Assembly (NCBI RefSeq): GCF_030294985.1
Contig: NZ_AP024718.1
Span: forward strand, 2,247,001 to 2,311,000
Reading direction: 5' to 3'
Length of the DNA stretch: 64,000 nucleotides
Origin: Methylomarinovum tepidoasis
GTDB taxonomy: Bacteria; Pseudomonadota; Gammaproteobacteria; Methylococcales; Methylothermaceae
Shown: piece after piece, positions 35,241-44,244 of the stretch
Layout of the letters: every line of letters begins with the position of its first letter
Position numbering within the stretch: the first letter of the stretch is position 1
Made by a program: the position numbers and the translations under genes
The notes under the pieces: generated by a model
Told to the model about the DNA's origin: nothing
The model's input: the letters and a program-made list of their open reading frames with translations, nothing else
The model's database searches: none

Positions 35241-35689
35241 CGCTCCCAGCCGTTGGGACGCAGCGGCGCCGGCCGACCGCTTTCGCGGAAACGGCGGTAG
35301 TCGGCCAGCACGCCGGCATGGTCGAAGGCCAGCGGCCGGGGCGGCCGATCGGGATCGACGACGATTACCGTGCGGGCATCGTCGGCCGCCCGTGGCATGC
35401 CGGCGGCTTCCCCGACGAAGACCACGGTCACGGTATGACCGCGGGGATCGCGGCGGGGATCGGAATACACCCCGAGCAACGCCAAAAGCCGCACCTTCAG
35501 GCCGGTCTCCTCGACCATCTCCCGCAAAGCCGCCCGCTCCACGGTTTCACCGATCTCGACGAAACCACCCGGGATGGCCCACCCTGCCGGCGGATACTTG
35601 CGTTCGATGAGCACGATCGGCCGCCCCGGGCGGTCGCCCAGCTCGATGATCACGTCGGCGGCGAGCAGGGGCGTCTGCGGCCTTGGCAT
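35228..35689 (-). CDS. NUDIX hydrolase
   Basis: 153 residues. Nudix box in GGFVEIGETVERAALREMVEETGL region (Gly, Glu and the REMVEE core all present), preceded by YPPAGWAIPG. Substrate is a nucleoside diphosphate linked to another group; GWAIPGGFVE with an early beta strand resembles ADP-ribose or NADH pyrophosphatase-type members, but this is not certain. It starts at the last base of the methyltransferase stop and overlaps merR. Confidence 0.9.
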   Translation of the reverse strand: MPRPQTPLLAADVIIELGDRPGRPIVLIERKYPPAGWAIPGGFVEIGETVERAALREMVEETGLKVRLLALLGVYSDPRRDPRGHTVTVVFVGEAAGMPRAADDARTVIVVDPDRPPRPLAFDHAGVLADYRRFRESGRPAPLRPNGWERWPL

Positions 35690-36360
35690 CAGGCGGCAGT
35701 GCGGGGTTTGACCTCGATCAGGCGAAAGGTCGCATTACGCATCCGCCCGAGCACCACGTTATCGACCACCTCGGCGTCGGCCGCTTCAGCGACCCTGCGG
35801 AAATCGTCCCAATAGGTGACCTGGCCGAAATGGATGGTCGTCACCTTGTGCAGCATCGGCTTGATCTTTTCCGCCAGCGGCGAACGACGCTCATGGAAGG
35901 TCTGGGTGAAATAGACCCGCCCTTCGGGTTTGAGCAGGGAAAGCACGTGCGCGAGCGCAGTGACCGGGTCCGGCAACAGCATGAAACTGCCGCTGAAGTA
36001 GACCGCATCATAGGGACCGCCCTGGTGATCGTAAACCGACTCCAGCTGCACTTTGACTTGCCCGCTCAGACCGGCGCGCTCGAGGGCCTGGCGGCAGCGG
36101 GTCACGTAGTCCGGGTCGATATCGATACCTAGGATTTTCAACGCCTTGCGTCGGATCAGCGTGGCGTTGGCCGCCACCGCCCCGCCGGTGCCGATACCGA
36201 CGTCTAGCACCACCGCCCCGGCTGGCAGCCGTTCCAGGACCGCCCGGTACCAGTCGATGGTCAGTTTGGCGAAAGTGTGATCGTAAATCAAACCGCGCAG
36301 ATGGCTGACGAGGGAACGGCGCGGCATACGGGCTTCGGCTTGCTCGGTATTGGCGTTCAT
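35689..36360 (-). CDS. Class I SAM-dependent methyltransferase
   Basis: 223 residues. SAM-binding motif I VVLDVGIGTGGAVA, motif II ILGIDIDPDYV, motif IV YDAVYFSGSFML, and VYFTQTFHERRSP. No signal or membrane segment. Substrate unknown; small-molecule or lipid methyltransferases share this pattern. It is first in a chain with NUDIX, merR and merTP, though functional linkage is doubtful. Confidence 0.88.
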   Translation of the reverse strand: MNANTEQAEARMPRRSLVSHLRGLIYDHTFAKLTIDWYRAVLERLPAGAVVLDVGIGTGGAVAANATLIRRKALKILGIDIDPDYVTRCRQALERAGLSGQVKVQLESVYDHQGGPYDAVYFSGSFMLLPDPVTALAHVLSLLKPEGRVYFTQTFHERRSPLAEKIKPMLHKVTTIHFGQVTYWDDFRRVAEAADAEVVDNVVLGRMRNATFRLIEVKPRTAA

Positions 36361-36447
36361 GGCCTTTTCTCATTATCGTTATGGGTATGCGTCCGACCTG
36401 TCGAAGTATACTGGTTCCGGCGTGGCGGCAAAACCTTCAGGGCCGGT

Positions 36448-37326
36448 TCAGCTTCCCAGCAGCAGATTGGAAACCGCGTCGAACTGTTCGTCCGCCTGGG
36501 CTTGCGCCTGTTCCAAAGCCGCATCGGAAACCGCCGCCAGGGCGAGCCATTCTTTGTAATGTGGAGGGAGTTTCTCGATGCCCAGCCCCAATACCTTGTT
36601 CCGGCTCAGGACCAGGGAGGCGGTGACGATGGCGGTCTGCTCCCGGAAGTCCTCCGCTTCCTCGGGGCGCCCGTGCCAAGCCAGGGTGGTGACGATCACC
36701 TGGGGCAATTGCCAGCGCCGCGCCAGTTCCGCGGCCAGTTGATAATGGTCGAAGCCATAGGTGAGGCGCTCCGCTTCGGTTTCGTCGAACGCGCCGCCTT
36801 CGGCCAGCAGCAATGCGGCCCGGGCCAGCTCGGGAATCTTGGCATAGATCACCAGACGGCCGATCTCGTGCAGCAACCCGCAGACGAACAACGGCTCAAG
36901 ATCCGGTTCCATCCTGCTGTGACGCCCCAGTTCTCGCGCCAACAGGGCGCCCCAAACGCTCATGTGCCAGAAGACCCGCATCTCCATCAGCGGATTGGCG
37001 TAGCGGCCGAAACGCTCGATAACGGTGGTCGCCAGCACCAACTGGCGCAACGCCTCCATGCCGATGAGAGAAATGGCGTGGGCGATGGAAACGATCTGCC
37101 TCGGAAACCCATAAAAAGCGCTGTTGACCAAGCGCAACAGCCGGGCGCTCACGCCGGGATCGTGCTCGATCACCTGCTCGGCGTCCCGTACCGTCTTGCG
37201 GGGGTCCTCGATGATCTGGCAGAGTTTGCGATAGATCTCCGGCGACGAGGCCAGTTGCACGTCCCCCCGAAGCAGACTGTCAATGTCGAGCCCCGTTTCC
37301 CAGGAGTTCGGTGGCGTATGGTTCAT
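36448..37326 (-). CDS. HDOD-domain protein
   Basis: 292 residues from ATG 37326, preceded by GGGGGAAAGC. HDOD domain about residues 25-225: LRLVNSAFYGFPRQIVSIAH, ISLIGMEALRQLVLAT, HMSVWGALLARELG, and CGLLHEIGRLVIY in place of a catalytic HD. These domains act in signalling, often next to cyclic-di-GMP proteins. It is divergent from the REC-GGDEF-EAL gene, so the two may share a promoter region and pathway (inference). Confidence 0.9.
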   Translation of the reverse strand: MNHTPPNSWETGLDIDSLLRGDVQLASSPEIYRKLCQIIEDPRKTVRDAEQVIEHDPGVSARLLRLVNSAFYGFPRQIVSIAHAISLIGMEALRQLVLATTVIERFGRYANPLMEMRVFWHMSVWGALLARELGRHSRMEPDLEPLFVCGLLHEIGRLVIYAKIPELARAALLLAEGGAFDETEAERLTYGFDHYQLAAELARRWQLPQVIVTTLAWHGRPEEAEDFREQTAIVTASLVLSRNKVLGLGIEKLPPHYKEWLALAAVSDAALEQAQAQADEQFDAVSNLLLGS

Positions 37327-37432
37327 GCTTTCCCCCGGTCGTTGTATGCAAGCGGTCACAGTTTGTGGCCTGCCTGTTAAAAATAGGCTATAAGTACACT
37401 CACAACAACAAAGGAACTGCTGGATCCGGTTC

Positions 37433-39268
37433 ATGCCATCGCCTGCCGCCCTCGCCTTCAACAAACGGATTCTGATTGCGGAAGCCAACGAACACCACGC
37501 CCGGCAAATCCATCAGATTCTGTCCCAGCACGGCTTTTCCCGCCTGGAAAGCGTGGGCGACGGCAAGGCGTTGAGAAAGCTGCTGCAACAGACCAAACCC
37601 TGCGACATCGGCCTTCTCATCCTCAGCCTCGAACTGGAAGACTGCGACATCGTGGCGCTGTGCCGCTCCCTGGCCGACGAGCAAGGCGAATACCGCATCC
37701 CCGTCGTCGTGCTTTTCGATCCCAAACGCATCGAGGCACCGCACCTCAAAGACCTGATGGCGCTCCAGGGCGCCGGCGTCACTCTGGTGGAGAAACCGAT
37801 CCGGGCTCAGGAATTCCTGCCTCTGGTGCAACTGTCGTTGATTCTCAAGCATGAACGCGATCATACCCTGGCCCAACAGGAACGAATCCTCACCGAGCTG
37901 GCGGAACACAAAATTCTCGAGGCCCGCCTCAAATACCTGATCCTGCACGACGAACTCACCGGGGTGGGCAACCGCCGCCAGCTGGAGCAAACCCTGCAGC
38001 TGGCGCTGCATCGCTGTCAGGCCTACAAGCAGCCGGCCGCCCTCCTATATCTGGACATCGACCGCTTCAACGTCATCAACGATCTGGAGGGCCACGACAG
38101 TGGTGACCGTCTCCTGGTCGAGCTGGTCAACGTCATCCGCCAGCAGCTACAGGGAAAATACGAGCTGGCCCGTATCGGTGCGGACGAATTCTGCCTCTAT
38201 CTGCCCAACTGTGACCGCCACCAGGCCCTGGCCACCGGGGAAAAGATCCGCCAGGCGGTGGAATCCTTCCGTTTCCTGACCTCCAACGACTGCTACCACA
38301 TTTCCATCAGCATCGGCGTCGCCCTGCTCGAGCCCGGCGGCCCGCCCAAGCATCCCAACGAACTGTTGGCCCAGGCCCATCAGGCCTGTTACATCGCCAA
38401 AAACCGGGGCCGCAACCTAGTCAACCTGTACGATCCCAAGGACATGACCGCCACCCACTTCCACGACATCCAGTGGGTGCCCCTGATCCGCGAAGCGCTG
38501 CGTCACGACCGCTTCTTCCTGGTGTTCCAGCCGGTGATCCGCATCAGCGACGGGCTCGTCAGCCATTACGAGGTACTGCTGCGCCTGCGCCGGGAAGACG
38601 GCGAGATCCTGACGCCGGAGCGCTTCATCCCGGTGGCCGAACGCATGGGGCTGATCCACGCCATCGATCTGTGGGTGGTCGAGCACGCCATCGACTTTCT
38701 CGCCAGCCTGCCCCAAAACCAGTCACATCTGGCCCTGACGATCAATCTGTCCGGCCACGCGTTTCAGAACCGCCAGCTGCTGCCGCTGCTGGAGGAAAAG
38801 CTCAAGGCCACCTGGGTTCCCGCCAAAAGGCTGATCTTCGAAATCACCGAAACCGCCACCATCACCAATTTCGAGCGCACCCGGGAGATGATCGCCAAAC
38901 TCGGCGCCCTCGGCTGCCGCTTCGCCCTGGACGATTTCGGCACCGGCTTCAATTCCTTCGAGCACCTGAAGAACATTCCAGTCCATTACATCAAAATCGA
39001 CGGCCAGTTCGTTCTCAACCTCCCCCACGACCCCACCGACCGCATGCTGGTGGAGGCCATGGTGAAAATCGCCCACAACCTGGGCAAACAGGTGATCGCC
39101 GAATTCGTCGAAACGCCAGAGATCTTGCAACTTCTGCACCAGCTGGGGGTCGATTACGCCCAGGGGTTTCTGATGGGGAAGCCGGAACTGCAACTGCTTC
39201 CCGGCAACTCCGTTCCCTTGCAACCCTTTCTCGATTCGGATCCCCGGCAACACCAGCTCAACCACTGA
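37433..39268 (+). CDS. REC-GGDEF-EAL cyclic-di-GMP signalling protein
   Basis: 611 residues. Receiver-like domain (about 11-125) where the phospho-acceptor Asp position is Ser65 (LLILSLELED). GGDEF domain (about 165-330) with the signature altered to GADEF (249-253). EAL domain (about 350-600) with EVL at 380-382, DDFGTGFNSFEHLKN, and YIKIDGQFV. The most likely activity is cyclic-di-GMP hydrolysis; the other two domains look regulatory. No membrane segment. Ends 3 bases before mrcB. Confidence 0.93.
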   Translation: MPSPAALAFNKRILIAEANEHHARQIHQILSQHGFSRLESVGDGKALRKLLQQTKPCDIGLLILSLELEDCDIVALCRSLADEQGEYRIPVVVLFDPKRIEAPHLKDLMALQGAGVTLVEKPIRAQEFLPLVQLSLILKHERDHTLAQQERILTELAEHKILEARLKYLILHDELTGVGNRRQLEQTLQLALHRCQAYKQPAALLYLDIDRFNVINDLEGHDSGDRLLVELVNVIRQQLQGKYELARIGADEFCLYLPNCDRHQALATGEKIRQAVESFRFLTSNDCYHISISIGVALLEPGGPPKHPNELLAQAHQACYIAKNRGRNLVNLYDPKDMTATHFHDIQWVPLIREALRHDRFFLVFQPVIRISDGLVSHYEVLLRLRREDGEILTPERFIPVAERMGLIHAIDLWVVEHAIDFLASLPQNQSHLALTINLSGHAFQNRQLLPLLEEKLKATWVPAKRLIFEITETATITNFERTREMIAKLGALGCRFALDDFGTGFNSFEHLKNIPVHYIKIDGQFVLNLPHDPTDRMLVEAMVKIAHNLGKQVIAEFVETPEILQLLHQLGVDYAQGFLMGKPELQLLPGNSVPLQPFLDSDPRQHQLNH

Positions 39269-39271
39269 TTC

Positions 39272-41605
39272 ATGACCAAAGCCTCCCGGCGTCGGCGCGC
39301 CGTGGAAAAACGCCGCCCGCAGCCTTCCCTTTGGCGACGTTGGCTGCGGCAACTGCTTTGGGGGTCGCTGGCCTGCGCCGCGCTTGTCGGCGCTCTCTAT
39401 CTGGCCTATCTGGACTACCGGGTCCGGCACCAATTCGAAGGCCGGCGCTGGACGCTGCCGGCCAGCGTGTACGCCGTTCCGGTCGAGCTTTACCCGGGAG
39501 CCGCCTTTTCGCTGGCGGAAACCGAACACCTGCTGACCCTGCTGAACTATCGCCGCGACCGCCATCTGGGCAGCCAGGGCAGCTACTACCGTCGGCGCCA
39601 GGCGCTGACCCTCAGGACACGGGCGTTTCGTTTCCCAGACGGCCCCGAAGACAGCCAGCGGCTCCGGGTGCGCTTTCGCAGCCACCGCATCGCCGCCATC
39701 GAGGACCTCGACCACGGCGGTAGGGTGCCGCTGCTGAGGCTGGAACCGGTCCAGATCGGCAGCTTCTATCCCGCCCACAAGGAAGACCGCATTCTGGTCA
39801 AGCTGGATCAGGTGCCGCCGCTGCTGATCCAGACGTTGCTGGCGGTGGAAGACCGGGACTTCTACCGGCACCACGGGCTTTCCCCCCGCGCCATCGCCCG
39901 GGCCCTGTGGGCCGATCTGCGTGCGGGCCGAATCGTCCAGGGGGGTAGCACCCTGACCCAGCAGCTGGTGAAGAATTTCTTCCTGTCCTCGGAGCGGCGC
40001 CTGACCCGCAAGCTCAACGAGGCGCTGATGGCGCTGATTCTGGAGGCCCGCTATGACAAGGACGAGATCCTCGAAGCCTATCTGAACGAAATCTACCTGG
40101 GCCAGGACGGCGCCCGGGCGATCCACGGCTTCGGTCTGGCGAGCGAATACTACTTCAGCCGCAGCCTGGGCGAACTGCAATTGCCTCACATCGCCCTGCT
40201 CGTCGGTCTGGTGCGGGGACCGGCCTACTACGATCCGCGCCGCCACCCCGAAAGGGCATTGAAACGGCGCAACCTGGTCCTCGACATCCTTCACCGTCAG
40301 GGTATCATCGACGACCTAAGCTGGAAACAGGCCAAACGCCAGCCCCTGGACGTCACCCCCTATTTCCACCGCCCCAGCGCCCGCTATCCCGCCTTCCTCG
40401 ACCTGGTGAAACGCCAGCTACGGCTGGAATATCCCGAAGAAGCGTTGACATCGGAGGGGCTCAAAATCTTCACCACCCTCGACATCCGCGTCCAGGACAC
40501 CCTGGAACGGACCGTCGGCGAGGTGCTGCCGCGGCTGGAAAAGGGCTACCACATCAAAGGACTACAGACCGCTGCCGTGGTCACCCGCCGCGGCAGCGGT
40601 GAAATCGTCGCCTTCCTCGGTGGCCGCGATCCGCGCCAGGCCGGCTTCAACCGGGCCATCGACAGCGTACGTCCGGTCGGCTCCCTCATCAAACCGGCCG
40701 TCTATCTGACCGCCCTGATGCAGCCCGAACGCTACACCCTGATCACCTCAATCCCGGACACCCCGGTACGGCTCAGAAACCCCGACGGCACCTTTTGGCG
40801 GCCCCACAACTACGACCGCAAGGTCCACGGCCAGGTCCCCCTGCACACCGCCCTGGCCCATTCCTACAATCTGGCCACGGTGCACCTGGGGATGGAGGTG
40901 GGCCTCTCCCACGTGGCGCGCACGGTACGCCGGCTGGGGGTCAGCCGCCCCCTCAAGCTCTATCCCTCGATGCTGCTGGGGGCGGCGTCGCTGACCCCGC
41001 TGGAAGTGGCCCAGATGTATCAGACCCTGGCCAATCAGGGCTTCGCCATGCCGCTCAGGGCCATTCAGGCGATCCTGGCCAACGACGGCACGCCACTGCA
41101 ACGCTATCCCCTGGCCCTGAAGCAAACCCTCGACAGCGGTCCCGTCTATCTGCTCGACACCGTGCTGGAGGAAGTGATGACCGCAGGCACCGGCAGCAGC
41201 GCCTACCGCATCCTGCCGAAGACGCTGACGGTGGCCGGCAAGACCGGCACCACCAACGGCCTGCGCGACAGCTGGTTCGCGGGTTTCAGCGGCGATTACC
41301 TGGCGGTCACCTGGATCGGCCGCGACGACAACCGCCCCACCCGTCTGACCGGCGCCCGCGGGGCCTTGCAGATCTGGGCCAGGCTGTTCGCCCGTATCGC
41401 CCGCAAGCCGCTGCAGCTGCCGGTTCCCGAGACGGTGGAATGGGTTTGGATCGATCCGCAAACGGGAAGACGGGCCGACGACCAGTGTCCAGGAGCGCAG
41501 CGTTTTCCCTTCATCGCAGGCTCGGCGCCCGAAGCGCCCGCCCCCTGTCTGCAGCGCCGCCCGGAACCTGCACCGCTGCCCGGCTGGCTGCGCCGCTGGT
41601 TCTAA
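39272..41605 (+). CDS. mrcB: Penicillin-binding protein 1B
   Basis: 777 residues. Basic cytoplasmic tail, one membrane helix (about 28-47), a UB2H-like region, GT51 glycosyltransferase with catalytic Glu193 in VEDRDFYRHHG and QGGSTLTQQLVKNFFL, then a transpeptidase with Ser471-x-x-Lys474 (GSLIKP), SYN (531-533) and KTGT (657-660). It polymerises and cross-links peptidoglycan in the periplasm. Confidence 0.96.
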   Translation: MTKASRRRRAVEKRRPQPSLWRRWLRQLLWGSLACAALVGALYLAYLDYRVRHQFEGRRWTLPASVYAVPVELYPGAAFSLAETEHLLTLLNYRRDRHLGSQGSYYRRRQALTLRTRAFRFPDGPEDSQRLRVRFRSHRIAAIEDLDHGGRVPLLRLEPVQIGSFYPAHKEDRILVKLDQVPPLLIQTLLAVEDRDFYRHHGLSPRAIARALWADLRAGRIVQGGSTLTQQLVKNFFLSSERRLTRKLNEALMALILEARYDKDEILEAYLNEIYLGQDGARAIHGFGLASEYYFSRSLGELQLPHIALLVGLVRGPAYYDPRRHPERALKRRNLVLDILHRQGIIDDLSWKQAKRQPLDVTPYFHRPSARYPAFLDLVKRQLRLEYPEEALTSEGLKIFTTLDIRVQDTLERTVGEVLPRLEKGYHIKGLQTAAVVTRRGSGEIVAFLGGRDPRQAGFNRAIDSVRPVGSLIKPAVYLTALMQPERYTLITSIPDTPVRLRNPDGTFWRPHNYDRKVHGQVPLHTALAHSYNLATVHLGMEVGLSHVARTVRRLGVSRPLKLYPSMLLGAASLTPLEVAQMYQTLANQGFAMPLRAIQAILANDGTPLQRYPLALKQTLDSGPVYLLDTVLEEVMTAGTGSSAYRILPKTLTVAGKTGTTNGLRDSWFAGFSGDYLAVTWIGRDDNRPTRLTGARGALQIWARLFARIARKPLQLPVPETVEWVWIDPQTGRRADDQCPGAQRFPFIAGSAPEAPAPCLQRRPEPAPLPGWLRRWF

Positions 41606-41793
41606 CGCCGCCGCCTTTCCCGCAGGTTCATCCCCAAAACCAGCATCACCGCCCCGGCCACCGCCGCCATCAGGGCGTTTTCGCGGCTGGCCCCCAGGTA
41701 CAGCGCGCCGTAACCACCGACGGCCGCCCCCAGGCCACTGAAGGCCAGGGCGCGCATCATCCGGCAGAAGGCGCAATCACGCAAGTCTTTCAT
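41602..41793 (-). CDS. Small two-helix membrane protein
   Basis: 63 residues: an N-terminal CAFC pair, two hydrophobic segments (ALAFSGLGAAVGGYGALYLG and ALMAAVAGAVMLVLGM) and a basic end RERRRR. Its start overlaps the hemH stop by 17 bases and its 3' end overlaps mrcB by 4 bases, so it is likely the last gene of folE-hemH. Function unknown. Confidence 0.65.
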   Translation of the reverse strand: MKDLRDCAFCRMMRALAFSGLGAAVGGYGALYLGASRENALMAAVAGAVMLVLGMNLRERRRR

Positions 41794-42739
41794 GACGCTC
41801 CTCGGCCAAAGTCCGCATCAAGGCAAGATGACGCGGGGAATCGTTGAGGGCGGGGATATAGCGGTACCGCCCTCCCCCCGCCTGGAGGAAGATCTCCCGG
41901 TTGGTGCCGGCGATCTCCTCCAGCGTCTCCAGGCAATCCACCGCAAACCCGGGGCAGACCACGTCCACGGACCGGACCCCCTGCTGCGGCAGGCGTTGCA
42001 GGATCTCGACACAATAGGGTTCCAGCCAGCGGGCCGGACCGAAGCGGGACTGGAACACCAGCATCCAGTCATCGGTGCCGAGCCCCAAAGCCTCGGCGAT
42101 CAGGCGGGCGCTGGTGACGCACTGGTCGTAATAAGGATCCCCCTGGCGACGGCTTTTTTCCGGCAGGCCGTGGAACGACAGCAGCAGCTTCTCCGGCCTG
42201 CCCTGACGCTTCCAGAAGTCGCGGATGCTGCCGGCCACCGCTTCGATGTAGGCGGGATGGTCATGATAGTCGCTGCGGAAACAGAAATCGGGCTGGACCG
42301 GCAGCCGGGCGAGAATCTCCGTCAGGCGGTCGAACACCGAGGCGGTGGTGGTCTGGGAATACTGGGGATAAAGCGGAATGACGGTCAGCTTCCGCACGCC
42401 CTGACGCAGCAGTTCCTTCACCGCCGTTTCCATATCCGACTCCCCGTAACGCATCGCCAGCACCACCGGCAAACCAGCCTCCCGTGCCAGCGACTCGGCC
42501 AACCGGCGGGAATACACCGCCAGCGGGGAGCCTTCGGCCATCCAGATGCCGCGGTAGGCCTTGGCGACCTGCGGCGACCGCAGCGGGGCGATGACGCCAT
42601 ACAGCAGCGGCAGCCAGAGCGCCCGCGGCAGCGGCACCACTCGTCTGTCGCCCAGAAATTCCCGCAGATAGCGGCGCACCGCCCTCGGCGTCGGCGCCGC
42701 CGGCGTTCCCAGGTTGACCAGCAGAACGGCGCGGCTCAC
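41777..42739 (-). CDS. hemH: Ferrochelatase
   Basis: 320 residues from GTG 42739, which forms a GTGA overlap with the folE stop; a long in-frame ORF upstream through folE was rejected. Motifs: [56 protein letters not shown] (metal-chelating His and Glu region), and [14 protein letters not shown]. It inserts ferrous iron into protoporphyrin IX, the last heme step. Confidence 0.95.
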   Translation of the reverse strand: MSRAVLLVNLGTPAAPTPRAVRRYLREFLGDRRVVPLPRALWLPLLYGVIAPLRSPQVAKAYRGIWMAEGSPLAVYSRRLAESLAREAGLPVVLAMRYGESDMETAVKELLRQGVRKLTVIPLYPQYSQTTTASVFDRLTEILARLPVQPDFCFRSDYHDHPAYIEAVAGSIRDFWKRQGRPEKLLLSFHGLPEKSRRQGDPYYDQCVTSARLIAEALGLGTDDWMLVFQSRFGPARWLEPYCVEILQRLPQQGVRSVDVVCPGFAVDCLETLEEIAGTNREIFLQAGGGRYRYIPALNDSPRHLALMRTLAEERHERLA

Positions 42740-43296
42740 TGAACCTGGCGGTTGATGAGGTTGAGAAACTCGGAACGGGTACTGATGCGCTCGCGGAACA
42801 GGCCCAGCATCGCCGAGGTGGTCATCACCGAGTTCTGTTTTTCCACCCCGCGCATCATCATGCACAGATGTTTGGCCTCGATCACCACCGCCACGCCCCG
42901 GGGCGCGATGGCGGTCTGGATGGCGTCGGCGATCTGCTTGGTCAGGCGCTCCTGGATCTGCAGCCGACGCGAGTACATCTCGACGATGCGGGCCACCTTG
43001 GACAGACCGATCACCTTGCCGCTGGGAAGATAACCCACGTGGCACTTGCCGATGAAGGGCAGCAGGTGGTGTTCGCACAGGGAATAGAGCTCGATGTTGC
43101 GGACGATGACCATGTCCTCGGTATCGGCTTCGAAAATGGCGTTGTTGAGGACGTTCTCCAGCGACTGGTGATAACCGCTGTTGAGGTACCGGAACGCCGC
43201 TGCCGCCCGCCTGGGGGTGTCCACCAGGCCCTCGCGGTTGACGTCCTCGCCGATGGCCTGGATGAGCTCGGTAAAGATCTTTTCCATCTCTTTCAT
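42736..43296 (-). CDS. folE: GTP cyclohydrolase I
   Basis: 186 residues (MEKIF at 43287 is an alternative start). Zinc and catalytic motifs: [20 protein letters not shown] and [12 protein letters not shown]. It opens GTP to dihydroneopterin triphosphate, the first step of folate and possibly tetrahydromethanopterin synthesis. The latter link is relevant because the divergent neighbour is a formaldehyde-activating-enzyme homologue. Confidence 0.96.
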   Translation of the reverse strand: MKEMEKIFTELIQAIGEDVNREGLVDTPRRAAAAFRYLNSGYHQSLENVLNNAIFEADTEDMVIVRNIELYSLCEHHLLPFIGKCHVGYLPSGKVIGLSKVARIVEMYSRRLQIQERLTKQIADAIQTAIAPRGVAVVIEAKHLCMMMRGVEKQNSVMTTSAMLGLFRERISTRSEFLNLINRQVQ

Positions 43297-43348
43297 GGAT
43301 CTGCCTGCAAGCTGAAAAAAGTGGTTTAGTATAACCCGGTTCCGCCAT

Positions 43349-43376
43349 TTGACATTCGCGCTTCAAGCCGTAAGCT
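43349..43376 (+). promoter_or_regulatory. Candidate promoter of the fae homologue
   Basis: TTGACA (43349-43354, perfect -35) followed after 16 bases by TAAGCT (43371-43376). It sits 38 bases before the start codon in the folE/fae divergent gap. The -10 is poor, so confidence is moderate. Confidence 0.45.
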
Positions 43377-43413
43377 AACGGACTTCGCTACTCGAATCTA
43401 TGGAGAAAAACCC

Positions 43414-43974
43414 ATGAGCGAACGTATCGTCCTTCGCAGCGGCGAAGCCCTGGTGGCCGGCGGCCCGCCGGGAACCGCCGCGGAACCGGAAGTCATCATC
43501 GGCGAACTGGACGGCCCCGTCGGCACCGCCCTGGCCACCCTCACCGGCGATCAGGTGCCGGGCCACAGCCGGGTCTTCGCCATTCTCAACACCGACGTCC
43601 AAGTCCGCCCTCTGACCCTGATGGTGAGCAAGGTCACCGTCAAGGGCAAGATGGCCAAGAAATACACCAACATCCTGATGGGTACGGTCCAGGGCGCCAT
43701 CGCCAACGGCGTGCTCGACGCCGTGCGCGCCGGCGACATCCCCAAAGACCGGGTCAACGACCTGGGCATCATCGTCTCGGTATGGCTGAACCCCATGGTC
43801 GGCGATCCCGACTACGAGTGCGACCACAAGGCCCTGTTCGAAATCCACCGCAAGGCCACAGCGCAAGCGATCCACAAGGCCATGCACAACCAGCCGGACA
43901 TCGACTGGCTGCTGGAAAACCAGGACAAGATCGTCCACAAGTACTATCAGATGGGCCTGGAAGGCAAAATCTGA
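43414..43974 (+). CDS. fae: Formaldehyde-activating enzyme homologue (divergent)
   Basis: 186 residues, GGAGAAAAACCC before the ATG. Family landmarks: GEALVAGG (10-17), GPVGTALATL, PLTLMVSKVTVKG, and VNDLGIIVSVWLNP. Fae condenses formaldehyde with tetrahydromethanopterin in methylotrophs. However, the conserved His of AHID in canonical Fae corresponds here to Glu24 (AEPEVIIG), and the C-terminal region differs. It may therefore be a paralogue with altered activity, binding formaldehyde or pterin differently. It is monocistronic, with a terminator directly after the stop. Confidence 0.85.
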   Translation: MSERIVLRSGEALVAGGPPGTAAEPEVIIGELDGPVGTALATLTGDQVPGHSRVFAILNTDVQVRPLTLMVSKVTVKGKMAKKYTNILMGTVQGAIANGVLDAVRAGDIPKDRVNDLGIIVSVWLNPMVGDPDYECDHKALFEIHRKATAQAIHKAMHNQPDIDWLLENQDKIVHKYYQMGLEGKI

Positions 43975-43986
43975 ACTTTCTTCTCC

Positions 43987-44012
43987 GGGGGCAGATTCTT
44001 GCCCCCTTTCTT
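43987..44012 (+). terminator. Rho-independent terminator of the fae homologue
   Basis: Perfect 7-bp stem GGGGGCA (43987-43993) and TGCCCCC (44000-44006), 6-base loop, followed by TTTCTT. It lies 13 bases after the stop. Confidence 0.88.
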
Positions 44013-44244
44013 GCAGACACGCTACCCACGTGCTTTTTGCTTCGCAGGCCGCTTCAGGCGCCTTCTCACAGAAAACGCAATGCCAAAGCACCGTTCGCCA
44101 ATCCGAAACCCGCGAGCAGCCCGATCCAAGATCGGCCTGTATGCTTTCTCCGTACCGCCCTCATTCTCTTAGGTGGGTTGGAATAGCTTGAAAGCACGGA
44201 TTGCACGTGCTTAATCCGCATTTGACACCCCAAGGAACACCTCG
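44013..44244. other. Leader region upstream of mgtE
   Basis: About 230 bases without a gene. It holds small hairpins: CCGATC/GATCGG (44121-44135) and AAGCACG/CGTGCTT (44192-44212, 7-bp stem). No known magnesium riboswitch consensus was recognised by eye, but the length and hairpins leave a regulatory leader possible. Confidence 0.4.

Noticed and set aside
41777-43366. 529-codon open frame covering hemH and folE on the minus strand
   Set aside because: Only the part from GTG 42739 resembles ferrochelatase; the upstream part lies in another frame of folE.
44013-44244. M-box magnesium riboswitch before mgtE
   Set aside because: No recognisable consensus by eye; only small hairpins are present.
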